Shown here: positions 56,501-64,000 of the stretch, piece by piece
Position numbering within the stretch: position 1 is the stretch's first letter
How the letters are laid out: the number at the start of each line of letters is the position of its first letter
NCBI GenBank assembly: GCA_911728455.2
Contig: OU452225.1
Span: forward strand, 23,346,495-23,410,494
DNA from: Marthasterias glacialis
Lineage: Eukaryota; Echinodermata; Asteroidea; Forcipulatida; Asteriidae
Direction: 5' to 3'
Length of the DNA stretch: 64,000 bases
Program-made: the position numbers and the translations under genes
Notes under the pieces: generated by a model
Told to the model about the DNA's origin: nothing
What the model saw: only the letters and a program-made list of their open reading frames with translations
Databases searched by the model: none

Positions 56501-59500
56501 TACCTGCAAGACTTGCTAGAAATAGTAACTTCTTGTGGTGGTTCGTCAGCTCTGATAGCCTTCAGGAGAAGGTCTCATGTAGGCTGTCGGAGCATACTGA
56601 TCAGAACTTCTAGTTGTTACACGACTTGTTCTTTTTCAGAACTACAACAGCTAAAAGAGAGTGTTTACGGCAAACCTTTGTTTCGAAAACATTGGAGTTG
56701 TCAGTACTGCTGTAAACCATTTCAGAAGTACAAAGTGTGACTGATTCTCTTGCATGTAGAAATGTGTTGTTTTTTTAGGTTGATGGCTCCAACTCCGTCA
56801 TCCCAAGTCCCTGCTCTTTGTAGACTGCACAGTTCTTAAAACAAAAATTACCAAGAGAATTTTCTTTGTGTGCTCTTCAGTGAATCCCAAAATGATCAAC
56901 GTCTTCATTGATGGCTACTTTGAAGAGCCTCTAGAGGTCATTCGTCTGTTTGACCTCAAGGGTATTCAACACACACCAATAGGGGTCAAGGCAGGTCGTA
57001 TCAGCCAGCATTACAAAGCTAGCCTAACTGCTACCTTCTCAATGTACCCGGTATGTACTTATCACAGGGCTCATTATTATTCATTCAAAAAGCATAGCCC
57101 AATCACACCACTTGTGAACTGATGAATATTCATGTCCCCTTTTGTCTACACTAAACATTTATGAATAGTTGCAATAGTGTTCATGTACTTTAATAATGTT
57201 TATGTAAAGGGTCCAATTTAAAAAAATGTGTTATTATAGAGCTGCATGTACATGTAGATGCAACATCAGATTATGGAGATGTTGATGAATATTCACTTTC
57301 TGTTACATTTGCAACTTTGATGAATATTCAGTAATTTGGAATTCACATTCATTTCAACTATGCCCAACTTTCCTTTTCAGAATGCCAAGTATGCAATAAT
57401 TTTTGAAGAGGATTTAGATGTTTCAGAAGATGTATTTAGGTAAGATGTTGTTCTTGTCCGTTTCTTGTGTTTTGAGACGGAGAAAAATGGGTCATTAATT
57501 TCATACCCAGAACTTTGTTGTATTTTGTATTAGTGCTGGGTGACTAGTGAAATTCACTGCTCGAGTAGTCGCTCGTCAGCAATTCGCGACTACTCGACAA
57601 GTCTTTTTTTGCAACTTATTCCAAAGTGGACGTCTCCGTCCACGTGTGTATAGAGCACACACATCTCAGCAACATTAATGCCACACAGTGAGTCGTTCAT
57701 TGTACTGGAATTCAGGGTTCGAAATGAGCGGTCGCTGGTTGCCAAATGCGAGTTAAAACAGTGGAGGGTGAGTCAAAACCTTCCTTTTCTAGAGGCAAAA
57801 AATGTCCCTTGTCACAATTAATAAGAGGTACTTTGGTAAAATCTCATAGATTGTTTTCAAGTTCGTAAACTGGTTTGACAAGTCTTGAATTTTGCAAAAT
57901 TTGATGCCCGCGATCGTTTCACTAGTCACTACAACCACGCATACACAATACACAGTGATGCATTGTACACACGACGGTCGTCCCCTATTAAATCGTTTGT
58001 ACATACAGCATATTATATATACAGCAGGTGAAAACAGCGACAGTGAAGTCCAACATAAGCCCTGCTGTGATTGGCTATTGATAAAATATCCATATTCATA
58101 AAAAAGCTTCAGCTTGGATGAGCCTGTGTAAAAGGTCGCTGTGTGTAATTTCGGCTTCGTTCCGTTGACTGTGTGGGGCAATATTGTGTTGTGCGCTGTG
58201 TGGTGTAATGGCATTTGTGGTGAACAACGTGTGTTTTTGTGTCGCGATGGAGCATAGTGTTGTGTTTTTTTCTGTTGTGAACTACTGTCGTAAATGACAA
58301 ATCTGTTCATTGGGCAACTAATCACGAGTACTTTTGAAGTAGTCGTGGCAACGCGACTGCTCAAGTCAGGCATGCAACTCTTCTGCGGATCTGCGGATTT
58401 CCGCGTTTTTCGAAGAAAAAAAGCCGCCGTTCATGAAAAATCCGCAATTAAAAAATAAATCCTGCTGAATTAAAAATTACTTTAAAAAATACAATTATCA
58501 CGCGAGTTAGAAAAAACACATACAAGTCATGTACGTGATATCGACTGATAAAGTCTGGCTCCGCGTTAGTTTACATGTGCAAAGGCATTACACAGTCTAG
58601 ACACAGACACATTGCTCCTTGTACAGCATACATTCTTCTGAACATGTGCAGAGACTGGTTCCAGACTTTTTCTCTTAATGCTTCACGTGTTGGGGAGAGG
58701 CGGGAAACAAGACGCCTTGAGACTATTTTCTGCAAAAAAGCATGCATCGTGCTGTGAAACATGCTGTGTCTACTTGAAATAAAACGGAAAGAAAATACAA
58801 TCATTGGTCGCAATGGAGGCATAGATCTGAAGAAAATTGTCGATAAAAGGCACAAAGAACACAATGGATGGAAATGGAATTGGTTGGAAAAGCAGGTTGA
58901 CGAAATTCCTCTTGCTGAAGTTCAAAACTTGACTGCATGTTTGCTGTGTAAATGTGAGCATTGTCATTCTAATTGTACTTGTATTGTAGTTACATTTACA
59001 ATCATTGCTTGAATTATCAACAAACAATAAGGTCTATTGTCGATCGGTTGATTTCAACAGAGGATGCATCCTGCGCTGAGGCATGATGGGATAGGAAAGG
59101 GATCATGTTTCTTGCTGCACAGTTGCCACTGCCCCCTTTGTCTTCCCATCATGCTTTGCGCTATTTCGTCGTAGCGCGATCAGCAATAAACCTTATGGAT
59201 CAGAAACAAAAGCATTTTGTTCAAAAGAATTACAGTATGGGTTCTTACCCTGGCACAATCTTGCCCTAATTGCGGGGCTAACAACACGCCGCAATTTTTT
59301 TTTTTTTTTTTTTTTTTCAAAATAAAATTCTTAGTCGTTTTCGGCCTCCATAGCGGGCCCATTAAACCATGGTTAAACATCATATTGGCAGTTTAGAAAT
59401 GCACACTGAAAATATTGGCTTGTCGAAAAATTTTCCTCTTTTTGGGGGGTTGATGAGTTGCATGCCTGTCAAGTAGTTGCAACGCGGCAGTCAAGACTAG

Positions 59501-62500
59501 TTGTTGCAATCAACAGTCGCGATTACTCGACTAGTCACACTAGTCGCCCAGGCTTATTTTGTACTATAATGAGACCCACTTTCCATGTGAGAATCCAGCA
59601 CAGTATCAAGACATATGACTCACTTCAAAATGATCAACCTAAAACTGCATTCTTAGAAGCCTTCATAACAAATTTTATCTTTTAAAAGAACAGAGAAATA
59701 AAACTAAGGCTCTTCCTGGTTAGATGTATTTGTTACAGTGAAACCATAATTCAGTATCTTTATTTTTTCTCATATGCAGTTATTTTAGCCAGACAAGTCA
59801 CCTGCTTGAAGCAGATAATAGTCTTTATTGTATATCGGCATGGAATGATCAGGTTAGTACAACTTCTCTATGGGATTGTTTCTAGGAGAAATGCACCTTG
59901 TTAAGAGCGGCAAAGATGAACCCAGTGCTCTTATCACAAAGAGAAGGGGTTCGCCCTGGTGTTGAGGGTTTAATCAGCTGCAGATTGTGACACAGCACCT
60001 TGTAAACCATTCCATGGTGCTATGTTAAGGAACAGGTCTCATACTTCAAAAATGTAACTCCGCATACCTTGCAGGAAAAAAATACTGAGCACTTTGAGAT
60101 GCCCATCGGGTGTGATAAAGCACTAAAGAATTGCGTATTATTATTATTATTATTATTATTATTGTTATTATTATTATTGTTATTATGCACGAAAAAAGAA
60201 CCCAGTACACTTATCGTTAAGAGAAGGGGGTTTGCCACAGTATTTCTGGCATCGTTGACTGCAGGTTGCTTAATTTAATGATTGATAAGTAAATAGGTCT
60301 CAATATATAATTTAAACTTAGCTGTCATACCTGTTGTTAAAATAATAATTGGTTTTAGATGCCCTTAGATAAAGCGCTATATACAAACTGAGTATTATTG
60401 TTGTTTATTATTATTTCTATTATCATTAAAGCTTCAAATCTTAGTTATTGTATTATTTTTGTTTCCCATCCTTGTAGGGTTATGATCACACATGTCACGA
60501 CCCAGGGTTATTATATCGTGTCGAGACCATGCCAGGTCTCGGGTGGCTACTCAAAAGAAAACTGTACAAGGAAGAGCTTGAGCCCAACTGGCCGACACCA
60601 GAAAAGGTTTGCAAAATGACTCAGAGCTATAACCCTGCATGATAAACACAGCAGTTGATGTTGAAAATCTGATTGTTACAATTGTTTAACCAACACCAGA
60701 AAATGGTCTGCAAAATTCTTCAATGTTCAGCTTTAAAGGGTCTGTATACGTTTGGTAATGACTCTGAAAATTTATGGCAATAATAATTGACTTGGTAAGA
60801 AGTACAGTTGGATAGTATAATGCATTTTGAGAAACGTTTCACTTCAAAGTACTGCAGTTATGGAAAAATACATCACTTTTTATCCCCCCAAAATTTGAAT
60901 CTGAGAAGCGTTATGGCCGTAACGCTTCTCAGAATGTGTATTCCAATGACGGATACTTCTTCTGCGTGAACACAACCGCTCCAGATTTTTTGTGATATCT
61001 CAAAAATGCTGCCACCTTTTGAACTGAAATTTACACAGGTTAGTTTTATGGCATATATCTACAATTATATAGCATTAAGGCAAATGTACGGTTCCAAAAA
61101 CCAAAAGTATACTTTGCCTTTAAACATTGGTGTATGGGTAAACTCAAAATAGTATTCTTTATCCCGATGCAGTTATTACATCAACTGAAAAAAACTTTCA
61201 ACATGTACATTCTGTTGAGTTGATTTAGAAAGTTTCATCGTTGGAAACAAAGTTTGCAAATAATAATCAGAGAGTAAGGCCATGTCAGAAATGGCCGCTG
61301 CAGCTGTTGTAGCTGTTGCTAAGGGTGGTGTTGTGGACCTCCTATTCTTCAACAATGACGGTCAAGCTATAGCCTGTCCATTATGACAATTGTATTCCAC
61401 GGAATTACTTTTGGTGGAAATCTTACGCTGTTTCTCACAATTAAATACAGCTGCAAAATTTGGAGGGACAGTCGGGTCCTTAATATTGATCAGCAATGCT
61501 GTAACTATACTGGTATACAAGGTATCTGACCAAGATGGGGGCAGCCAGATAATGTTAGTGTTTGTCGTTTTTTTAATCTAGGTTTGGGATTGGGACATGT
61601 GGATGCGATCGCCATCTGTTCGCAAGGGAAGAGAGTGTATAATCCCCGACATCTCCAGAACGTTTCATTTTGGCTCCAGTGGCCTCAACATGAACAGCTA
61701 TTTCCAGGCAAGTTTTGAAGGCTCAGGGCCTGGGGTGGTTTTCCATGAAGCTCTTAACCCTTTCGTTACCAAATTGTTTTGACATAAACAACCGCTGGTG
61801 ACCGCATTGTTTGACCACTCAAGCGTGAAGTACACATTCTTACACAACAGAAAGCTTGCGTTCAAAGGCAAATTTTGCAAATGTAACTTTATTATTACCT
61901 TGAAGATATTGCTCTACAGCAAAAAAGGTACAAAAATGTCTTAATGAATTCCCTATGATATATTCTAAAAATTATGTAGATCAGCCAGTAAATGTCCAAG
62001 TTCTTGGTCTTTGTTTCCTTAGTTTTGTCTGTGAACGCAAGCACTTTTTTGTACACAACCTTTTCACGCTCCATAGGTGTTTGGCATTTTGGATCTTTCC
62101 ACTCCAATTAAGGGCTTGCATAATAGCAACCTTCTTTCATTTTACCATCATTGGGAAGATCTGATCTTTCTCATTCCAACCATAGTAAGCTTGGGTATAG
62201 AGGGTGAACATGGACAAAATTACAGCTTGATAACAAAAAGCTGTTGTGCTTCCACTCCAATTAAGGGCTTGCATCGTAGCAATCTTCTTTCATTTTACTA
62301 TCATTGGGAAGATCTGATCTTTCTCATTCCAACCATAGTAAGCTTGGGTATAGAGGGTGAACATGGACAAAATTACAGCTTGATAACAAAAAGCTGTTGT
62401 GCTTCCACTCCAATTAAGGGCTTGCATCGTAGCAATCTTCTTTCATTTTACTATCATTGGGAAGATCTGATCTTTCTCATTCCAACCATAGTAAGCTTGG

Positions 62501-63150
62501 GTATAGAGGGTGAACATGGACAAAATTACAGCTTGATAACAAAAAGCTGTTGTGCCCAGGCTAGAGTACTTTTAACAAAAGTCGCCAATGGTAAAGAAGA
62601 GGGGGTATGAGTACAGTTGACAAAAGTCGCCTATGGTAAGGAAGAGGGGTACAAATGCAGTCCACAAAAGTCGCCTATGGTAAGGAAAGGGTTAAGTGCA
62701 TTAATTAGCTGCCTTGATCTCAGTCCTGTGTCTAACAATTTTCTGAAGAGGAACAAAGTACACAAGTTTTCTCCCTTAACAGCCATCCTCTAACCAAATG
62801 ACCGGTTAACACCACTTTTTGTTCGCATTAACAAAGTTACAAGTCTGATCATGCCAAGATTCAGATTTTAATAATTACCATTGTGTCCCCTCTGGTCTCC
62901 TTAGGACCTGTACTTTAAGAAGCATCCCTATAACACAGTACCACATGTGAAGCTAAAAGGTGTAGATACGATGACCAAAGATGCGTACGAAGAGAAGATG
63001 CATAGATTAATCAGCCGAGCGACTGTGTTGGATCATACAGTGGGAGCCTGCGAGGACCAGTTCATACCGGCTACCAGGGGCAAGTCCTACGTCATGTACA
63101 TTCAGATGTACAATGAGAACGACTACGATACGTGGTTGGCTCTAGCTAAG
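31242..63150 (+). CDS. POMGNT1: Protein O-mannose beta-1,2-N-acetylglucosaminyltransferase 1 (3' partial)
   Basis: Golgi type II membrane enzyme that adds GlcNAc in beta-1,2 linkage to O-mannose, as on alpha-dystroglycan. Fourteen coding exons are seen: 31400-31522, 43224-43317, 47411-47544, 51285-51464, 52042-52168, 53561-53659, 54975-55102, 56129-56231, 56881-57050, 57381-57439, 59780-59852, 60478-60606, 61582-61707 and 62905-63150. All junctions are phase-consistent, giving 597 residues. The human protein is 660, so roughly 60 C-terminal residues lie beyond the window. Order: short cytoplasmic tail starting MDSWRPNPK, membrane anchor (42-60), linker, PANDER-like stem domain (about 95-215), then a GT13-type catalytic domain with EEDLDV (395-400) and WDWDMWMR. 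The start is chosen because [13 protein letters not shown] parallels the vertebrate N-terminus. The similarity throughout makes orthology very likely. Confidence 0.95.
31781..31848. repeat. Perfect 26-bp hairpin
   Basis: Arm 31781-31806 (ttgaaagatggaatgttcca onward) is the exact reverse complement of 31823-31848. The 16-base loop contains ggcttcgcctcg. Flanking tattttcttt / aaatatttt pairs extend the symmetry imperfectly. A degraded relative is at 63330-63428. Confidence 0.9.
32586..32745 (-). repeat. Family B repeat, reverse copy
   Basis: tttcaaggggcaccaaggca, atgatcaggggca and gttgcctccttgaag are the family B interior read on the minus strand. Confidence 0.6.
32868..33285 (+). mobile_element. 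tRNA-derived SINE, full length
   Basis: Head with A box tggccgagcgg and B box ggttcgagtcc, in a Leu/Ser-like layout. The body contains ccttaagcaagacacttaac, aaaagaacccagtgcactta and cagcaccttgtaaaccgtta, and the tail is attattattattatta. A reading frame at 32912-33247 lies wholly inside it and is not a gene. Confidence 0.85.
34266..34650 (+). repeat. Family C repeat, 3' part
   Basis: Contains gcaaaacatcggccgttact, actctgacttacctccattc, cctcttcttggaacaaaaag and ttccgtttccaggcaggg. Confidence 0.7.
35743..35880. mobile_element. Small MITE (family G)
   Basis: The ends ggccgtttccgaattat and the mirror atttctgacacggcc enclose gctacggctgctgcagca and its approximate reverse complement. Related pieces are at 54357-54475 and 61278-61345 (ggccatgtcagaaatggc). 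Confidence 0.6.
36393..36616 (+). mobile_element. MITE family A, internally deleted copy
   Basis: Ends tttaaaaccccagctcaaca and the mirror gatatggggctttaa. The central part seen at 21972-22329 (cattcctataggcagag) is missing. Confidence 0.75.
40086..40277. mobile_element. MITE with GGATCCAGG ends
   Basis: Left caagggtggatccaggattt and right mirror ctggatccgcccctg. Both sides are flanked by cttgg, a possible short target duplication. Confidence 0.65.
40249..40480. repeat. Homopolymer C and G tracts
   Basis: Long C run at 40250-40261, G run at 40299-40315 and further G/C runs to 40472. G-quadruplex potential is high and sequence accuracy here is doubtful. Confidence 0.8.
41636..41780. repeat. 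ATT microsatellite in T-rich tract
   Basis: Two (att)n runs (about 41660-41683 and 41724-41759) lie in nearly pure T/A sequence, followed by G9. The Phe/Tyr/Ile-rich open frames here are artefacts of this composition. Confidence 0.9.
42190..42271. repeat. Hairpin with gaggcggagcc loop
   Basis: gtgatccccggagc and agcctatcttcc on the left pair with ggaagataggcg and gctccggggatcac on the right. The loop tgaggcggagccgag resembles the reverse complement of the loop at 31809-31820. Confidence 0.85.
43224..43317 (+). CDS. POMGNT1: POMGNT1 exon 2: membrane anchor
   Basis: The acceptor ggttcag ends at 43223; donor GAAG|gtaagc. It encodes [19 protein letters not shown] followed by DTGRRLRE, a type II signal anchor matching the position and flavour of the vertebrate one (VTVIVNI is shared). 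Confidence 0.9.
43504..43879. mobile_element. MITE, about 375 bp, with clustered tggtcagttgg motifs around it
   Basis: Left agagcaagttccagtgcgga and right mirror gcgcactctaacttgctct. Multiple tggtcagttggg repeats flank it at 43440-43500 and 43885-43950, as if it had inserted into a small tandem array. Confidence 0.7.
44527..44703. repeat. 44-bp tandem repeat, four copies
   Basis: The unit runs from ttgcagctctgttgcctgta through caagcatggtagttgctcta. Starts fall at 44572, 44616 and 44660, plus a partial first unit. The last two copies are nearly identical. Confidence 0.9.
45245..47280. other. POMGNT1 intron 2, featureless part
   Basis: 45340-45560 is strongly purine-rich on the + strand (ga repeats), which keeps the opposite strand open for 155 codons at 45425-45892. 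46262-46290 is a short (gtacat)n run. No exon or transposon is recognised. Confidence 0.5.
47411..53659 (+). CDS. POMGNT1: POMGNT1 exons 3-6: linker and stem domain
   Basis: The exons are 47411-47544, 51285-51464, 52042-52168 and 53561-53659. They encode the linker, then the FAM3/PANDER-like stem: [78 protein letters not shown] and GWRDTWAFV. In the mammalian enzyme this domain binds carbohydrate and helps recruit the enzyme near its glycan target. The last exon begins the catalytic portion ([13 protein letters not shown]). Confidence 0.92.
47750..48590. other. POMGNT1 intron 3, nothing recognised
   Basis: AT-rich intronic sequence without a definable element. Confidence 0.4.
48597..48852 (+). 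repeat. Third copy of the 230-bp repeat of 26926-27156
   Basis: Shares ttccaagacttgctggaact, ttactggctttattcagcca, gcaacaatcatcatgta and taatacccacta with the pair at 26.9-28.9 kb. Confidence 0.75.
49190..49507 (-). mobile_element. tRNA-derived SINE, minus orientation
   Basis: The head at the right end reads, on the minus strand, gtgtcgtggccgagcggtct (A box) and gggttcgaatcc (B box). The body matches 13555-13835. Confidence 0.8.
50246..50575. repeat. 165-bp tandem duplication
   Basis: The blocks starting at 50246 and 50411 are almost identical, from gaagagaggaaaaaatgatg to cagcatgtatgtgaaaaa. A few substitutions (tactagttctcac / taatagtcctcac) show it is a real though recent duplication. 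Confidence 0.9.
50937..51070 (+). repeat. Family B repeat, diverged copy
   Basis: caggcctggaatgacaggga, cttggtgccccttcaaatgt, gccatgccctctcaaagatg, ending ttccagacctga. Confidence 0.6.
52588..52745 (+). repeat. Family C repeat, 5' part only
   Basis: accagttgcggtcgggattc, ctagcctgacaggatta and ctttgagagtactgctggta, as in the 5' half of 19683-20330. Confidence 0.65.
53124..53506 (+). mobile_element. tRNA-derived SINE with long ATT tail
   Basis: Head with cgtggccgagcggtct and gggttcgaatcccgg, body with ccttgagcaagatgcttt and taaagcgcattgagac, then (att)n for about 48 bases. It ends some 55 bases before POMGNT1 exon 6. Confidence 0.85.
53717..54345 (+). repeat. Family C repeat, full length
   Basis: Parts in the same order as at 19683-20330: ccagttgccaccgggattct, ctttgagggtaccactggc, catcggccgttac, actctgacttacc, cttcttggaacaaaaggaca and cggcttccggttccagacag. 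Overlapping frames on both strands (54002-54347) come from this repeat and are not genes. Confidence 0.75.
54663..54853 (+). mobile_element. MITE family A, 3'-truncated copy
   Basis: ttaaaaccccagctcaacat, aatcaagatatgtgtaataa and cattcctataggcagagttt are present. The right inverted repeat is missing. Confidence 0.7.
54975..63150 (+). CDS. POMGNT1: POMGNT1 exons 7-14: catalytic domain
   Basis: The exons are 54975-55102, 56129-56231, 56881-57050, 57381-57439, 59780-59852, 60478-60606, 61582-61707 and 62905-63150. Landmarks are [17 protein letters not shown] and [10 protein letters not shown] (cysteines kept), then [65 protein letters not shown] (metal-binding acidic motif), [66 protein letters not shown] and [13 protein letters not shown]. 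The final donor AAG|gtaata at 63150/63151 shows that coding continues off the window. Confidence 0.95.
55632..55945. mobile_element. Mutator-like non-autonomous element with 10-bp target duplication
   Basis: CTTAATGTCT at 55632-55641 is repeated exactly at 55936-55945. Between them a 294-bp element has perfect 13-bp inverted ends (CAACCTCGTCCCC / GGGGACGAGGTTG). A 9-11 bp duplication is typical of Mutator-like transposition. Confidence 0.85.
57523..59564. mobile_element. hAT-like element with 8-bp target duplication
   Basis: TTTTGTAT at 57523-57530 and TTTTGTAC at 59557-59564 flank inverted ends tagtgctgggtgactagtg and the mirror cactagtcgcccaggctta. Subterminal cgactactcgac motifs repeat on both sides. 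Total 2026 bp, of which about 1.1 kb is a later insertion (58367-59468), leaving an original element near 0.92 kb without transposase. Confidence 0.75.
58367..59468. mobile_element. Transposon nested in the hAT-like element
   Basis: Perfect 14-bp inverted ends CAGGCATGCAACTC / GAGTTGCATGCCTG, flanked by TCAAGT at 58361-58366 and 59469-59474 (6-bp duplication). The interior has a C-rich short frame (58761-59012, with [13 protein letters not shown]) that I do not recognise, and a T tract at 59288-59317. Confidence 0.75.
59915..60420 (+). mobile_element. Two head-less SINE tails in tandem
   Basis: Both pieces carry gaacccagt, cacttatc-type and agagaaggggttcgcc-type segments followed by ATT-rich tails (60135-60185 and 60390-60415). 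They match the body of 32868-33285. Confidence 0.75.
60732..61124. mobile_element. MITE with TTTAAAGG ends
   Basis: Left tttaaagggtctgtatacgt and right mirror agtatactttgcctttaaa. An inner perfect hairpin, ctgagaagcgttatgg / ccgtaacgcttctcag, is at 60901-60934. Confidence 0.8.
61708..61713 (+). other. POMGNT1: GC-AG splice donor in POMGNT1
   Basis: Exon 13 ends TTCCAG|gcaagt. Protein continuity (NSYFQ then DLYFKKH) requires the junction exactly here. Except for C at +2 it is a perfect consensus, as expected of a functional GC donor. Confidence 0.85.
61754..62695. mobile_element. piggyBac-type non-autonomous element, copy 2
   Basis: TTAA at 61754-61757 and 62692-62695 flank inverted ends CCCTTTCGTTACC / GGTAAGGAAAGGG (12 of 13 match). 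Subterminal cacaaaagtcgcctatggta is repeated three times at the right. It lies in the GC-AG intron of POMGNT1. Confidence 0.8.
62098..62556. repeat. 153-bp unit repeated three times
   Basis: Units start at 62098, 62251 and 62404 (tccactccaattaagggctt). Units 2 and 3 are virtually identical. The period is a multiple of three, which keeps one frame open for 177 codons, but this is part of a transposon rather than a gene. Confidence 0.9.
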
Positions 63151-63329
63151 GTAATACTTGTCTGCCTTTTGAAGTCTGCCCAGTTTCCATATTAACAAAT
63201 CAAAATTGCTTATCAATTTTTGTTATCTTAAAGATCTGGGTATGTTCATTTCAAAATATGGGATAACATCTGCAGTGTAGTTGTGTACAAATAATGAATG
63301 TTTATGAGTGCAATGGTGAGAATATTTTC

Positions 63330-63428
63330 ATGAGTTGCAAGATGGAATGTTCCATTAACGAGGCGAAGATTCAATCTTTCAACGAATGAAAATATTCTCT
63401 TAATTGCACGGATGCAAAACATTCATTA
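63330..63428. repeat. Degraded relative of the 31781 hairpin
   Basis: Shares gatggaatgttccatt, gaggcgaag (reverse of cttcgcctc), tgaaaatatt and cattcattatttg. Confidence 0.7.
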
Positions 63429-63524
63429 TTTGTTTTTTTACTATACCTCATACCTATTCATGAACGAGGGCCGAATTCTCACTGGTCCATTTGTCATCAT
63501 GTGCCAGATGCTTTTTATGCAGAT

Positions 63525-63735
63525 TACTTAACACGCGTGCCCGTATTTACGCACAGGGTAAATATGCATGCGTTGTTGACTAGCGCATGGGTCACCTGTG
63601 CGCCTCTCACGCACAGGGTAAATACGCATGCGTTGTAGACTCGCAACAGTCTACTACGCACACGCTTTACAAAGCCCTCAGGGAACTGTTGCACGGGTCC
63701 GTACGTATGTAGTGCCCATGCGTAAATATCGCATC
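63525..63735. repeat. Inverted/direct repeat cluster
   Basis: acgcacagggtaaatatgca and acgcacagggtaaatacgca are 60 bases apart in direct orientation, and the outer gtgcccgtatttacgca faces tgcgtaaatatcgc. Probably a small MITE. Confidence 0.6.
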
Positions 63736-63861
63736 TAGCTATCTGATACACATGAAAAAATGGCGCCTTTATGACATGTCAATCCACACGTTCAAACTGA
63801 ATGTTGACGAACTAGAGAAGTTATGAAGTATAGTAAAACAAATATAACATGGTTTATTTCG

Positions 63862-63996
63862 GGTGGACAGTTGATATTGGAAGTTGACAAACTAGTTCTC
63901 GAGGTGAAGCCTCAGGAAACTAGTCCCTGAGGTGAGGGAACTAGTTTGTCAACTTCCAATACGAGGAGCTCGGGGTGCTAATATCGACTGTCCACC
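63862..63996. repeat. Fold-back element at the right edge
   Basis: ggtggacagttgatattgga and ggaagttgacaaactagtt pair with the mirror ending gatcgactgtccacc-like at 63996. The loop has gaggtgaagcctcagg. Confidence 0.8.
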
Positions 63997-64000
63997 TTCA

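Noticed and set aside
57789..58373. 194-codon minus-strand open frame
   Set aside because: It lies within the hAT-like element and runs through its non-coding arm; no transposase motif or splice logic supports it.
62077..62610. 177-codon frame with three identical 51-residue repeats
   Set aside because: The repeat period is a multiple of three, so the frame stays open by arithmetic; the sequence is a piggyBac-type MITE inside an intron.

Overview
This is a stretch of animal nuclear DNA: short exons with GT-AG introns, dense non-coding DNA full of small inverted-repeat transposons (MITEs), tRNA-derived SINEs and ATT microsatellites. Gene content and repeat style suggest a marine invertebrate deuterostome. 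An echinoderm, possibly a sea star, is my best guess; this rests on impression rather than any alignment. All three recognisable genes are on the + strand. I saw no rRNA, genuine tRNA gene, CRISPR array, reverse transcriptase or prokaryotic feature.

Layout. (1) 1-3830: the last two coding exons of an iodotyrosine deiodinase (IYD), whose 5' part lies left of the window. (2) 3831-6562: AT-rich intergenic DNA with two fold-back elements. (3) 6563-21820: a 15-exon gene I assembled exon by exon, with every junction phase-compatible except for one frameshift. It encodes about 892 residues with the order Neuralized homology repeat (NHR) - Roc GTPase - COR - Death domain. This is the most interesting object in the window. 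Its G4 motif has Asn where the base-specifying Asp is expected, and one exon carries an apparent extra A in a run of four that breaks the frame. (4) 21821-31241: mostly repeats, with a CpG-richer patch near 24.55-24.82 kb that may be the promoter and non-coding first exon of the next gene. (5) 31242-63150: POMGNT1, the O-mannose beta-1,2-GlcNAc transferase of dystroglycan glycosylation. Fourteen coding exons give 597 residues; the last roughly 60 residues should lie beyond the right edge. Its first coding intron is 11.7 kb and one intron is GC-AG.

The three genes have no evident shared pathway: thyroid-type iodide salvage, a putative death-fold signalling GTPase, and Golgi glycosylation. Their shared orientation is probably incidental.

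The repeats are informative. There is a TTAA-flanked piggyBac-type element with a 153-bp internal triplication, a Mutator-like element with a 10-bp target duplication, and an hAT-like element with an 8-bp target duplication carrying another transposon inside it. There are also several long hairpins whose loops share a GGCTTCGCCTCG-like core. Repeat families recur throughout: A (TTTAAAGCCCC ends), B (gcctgatacttca), C (about 630 bp), D, E and F, plus several SINE copies.
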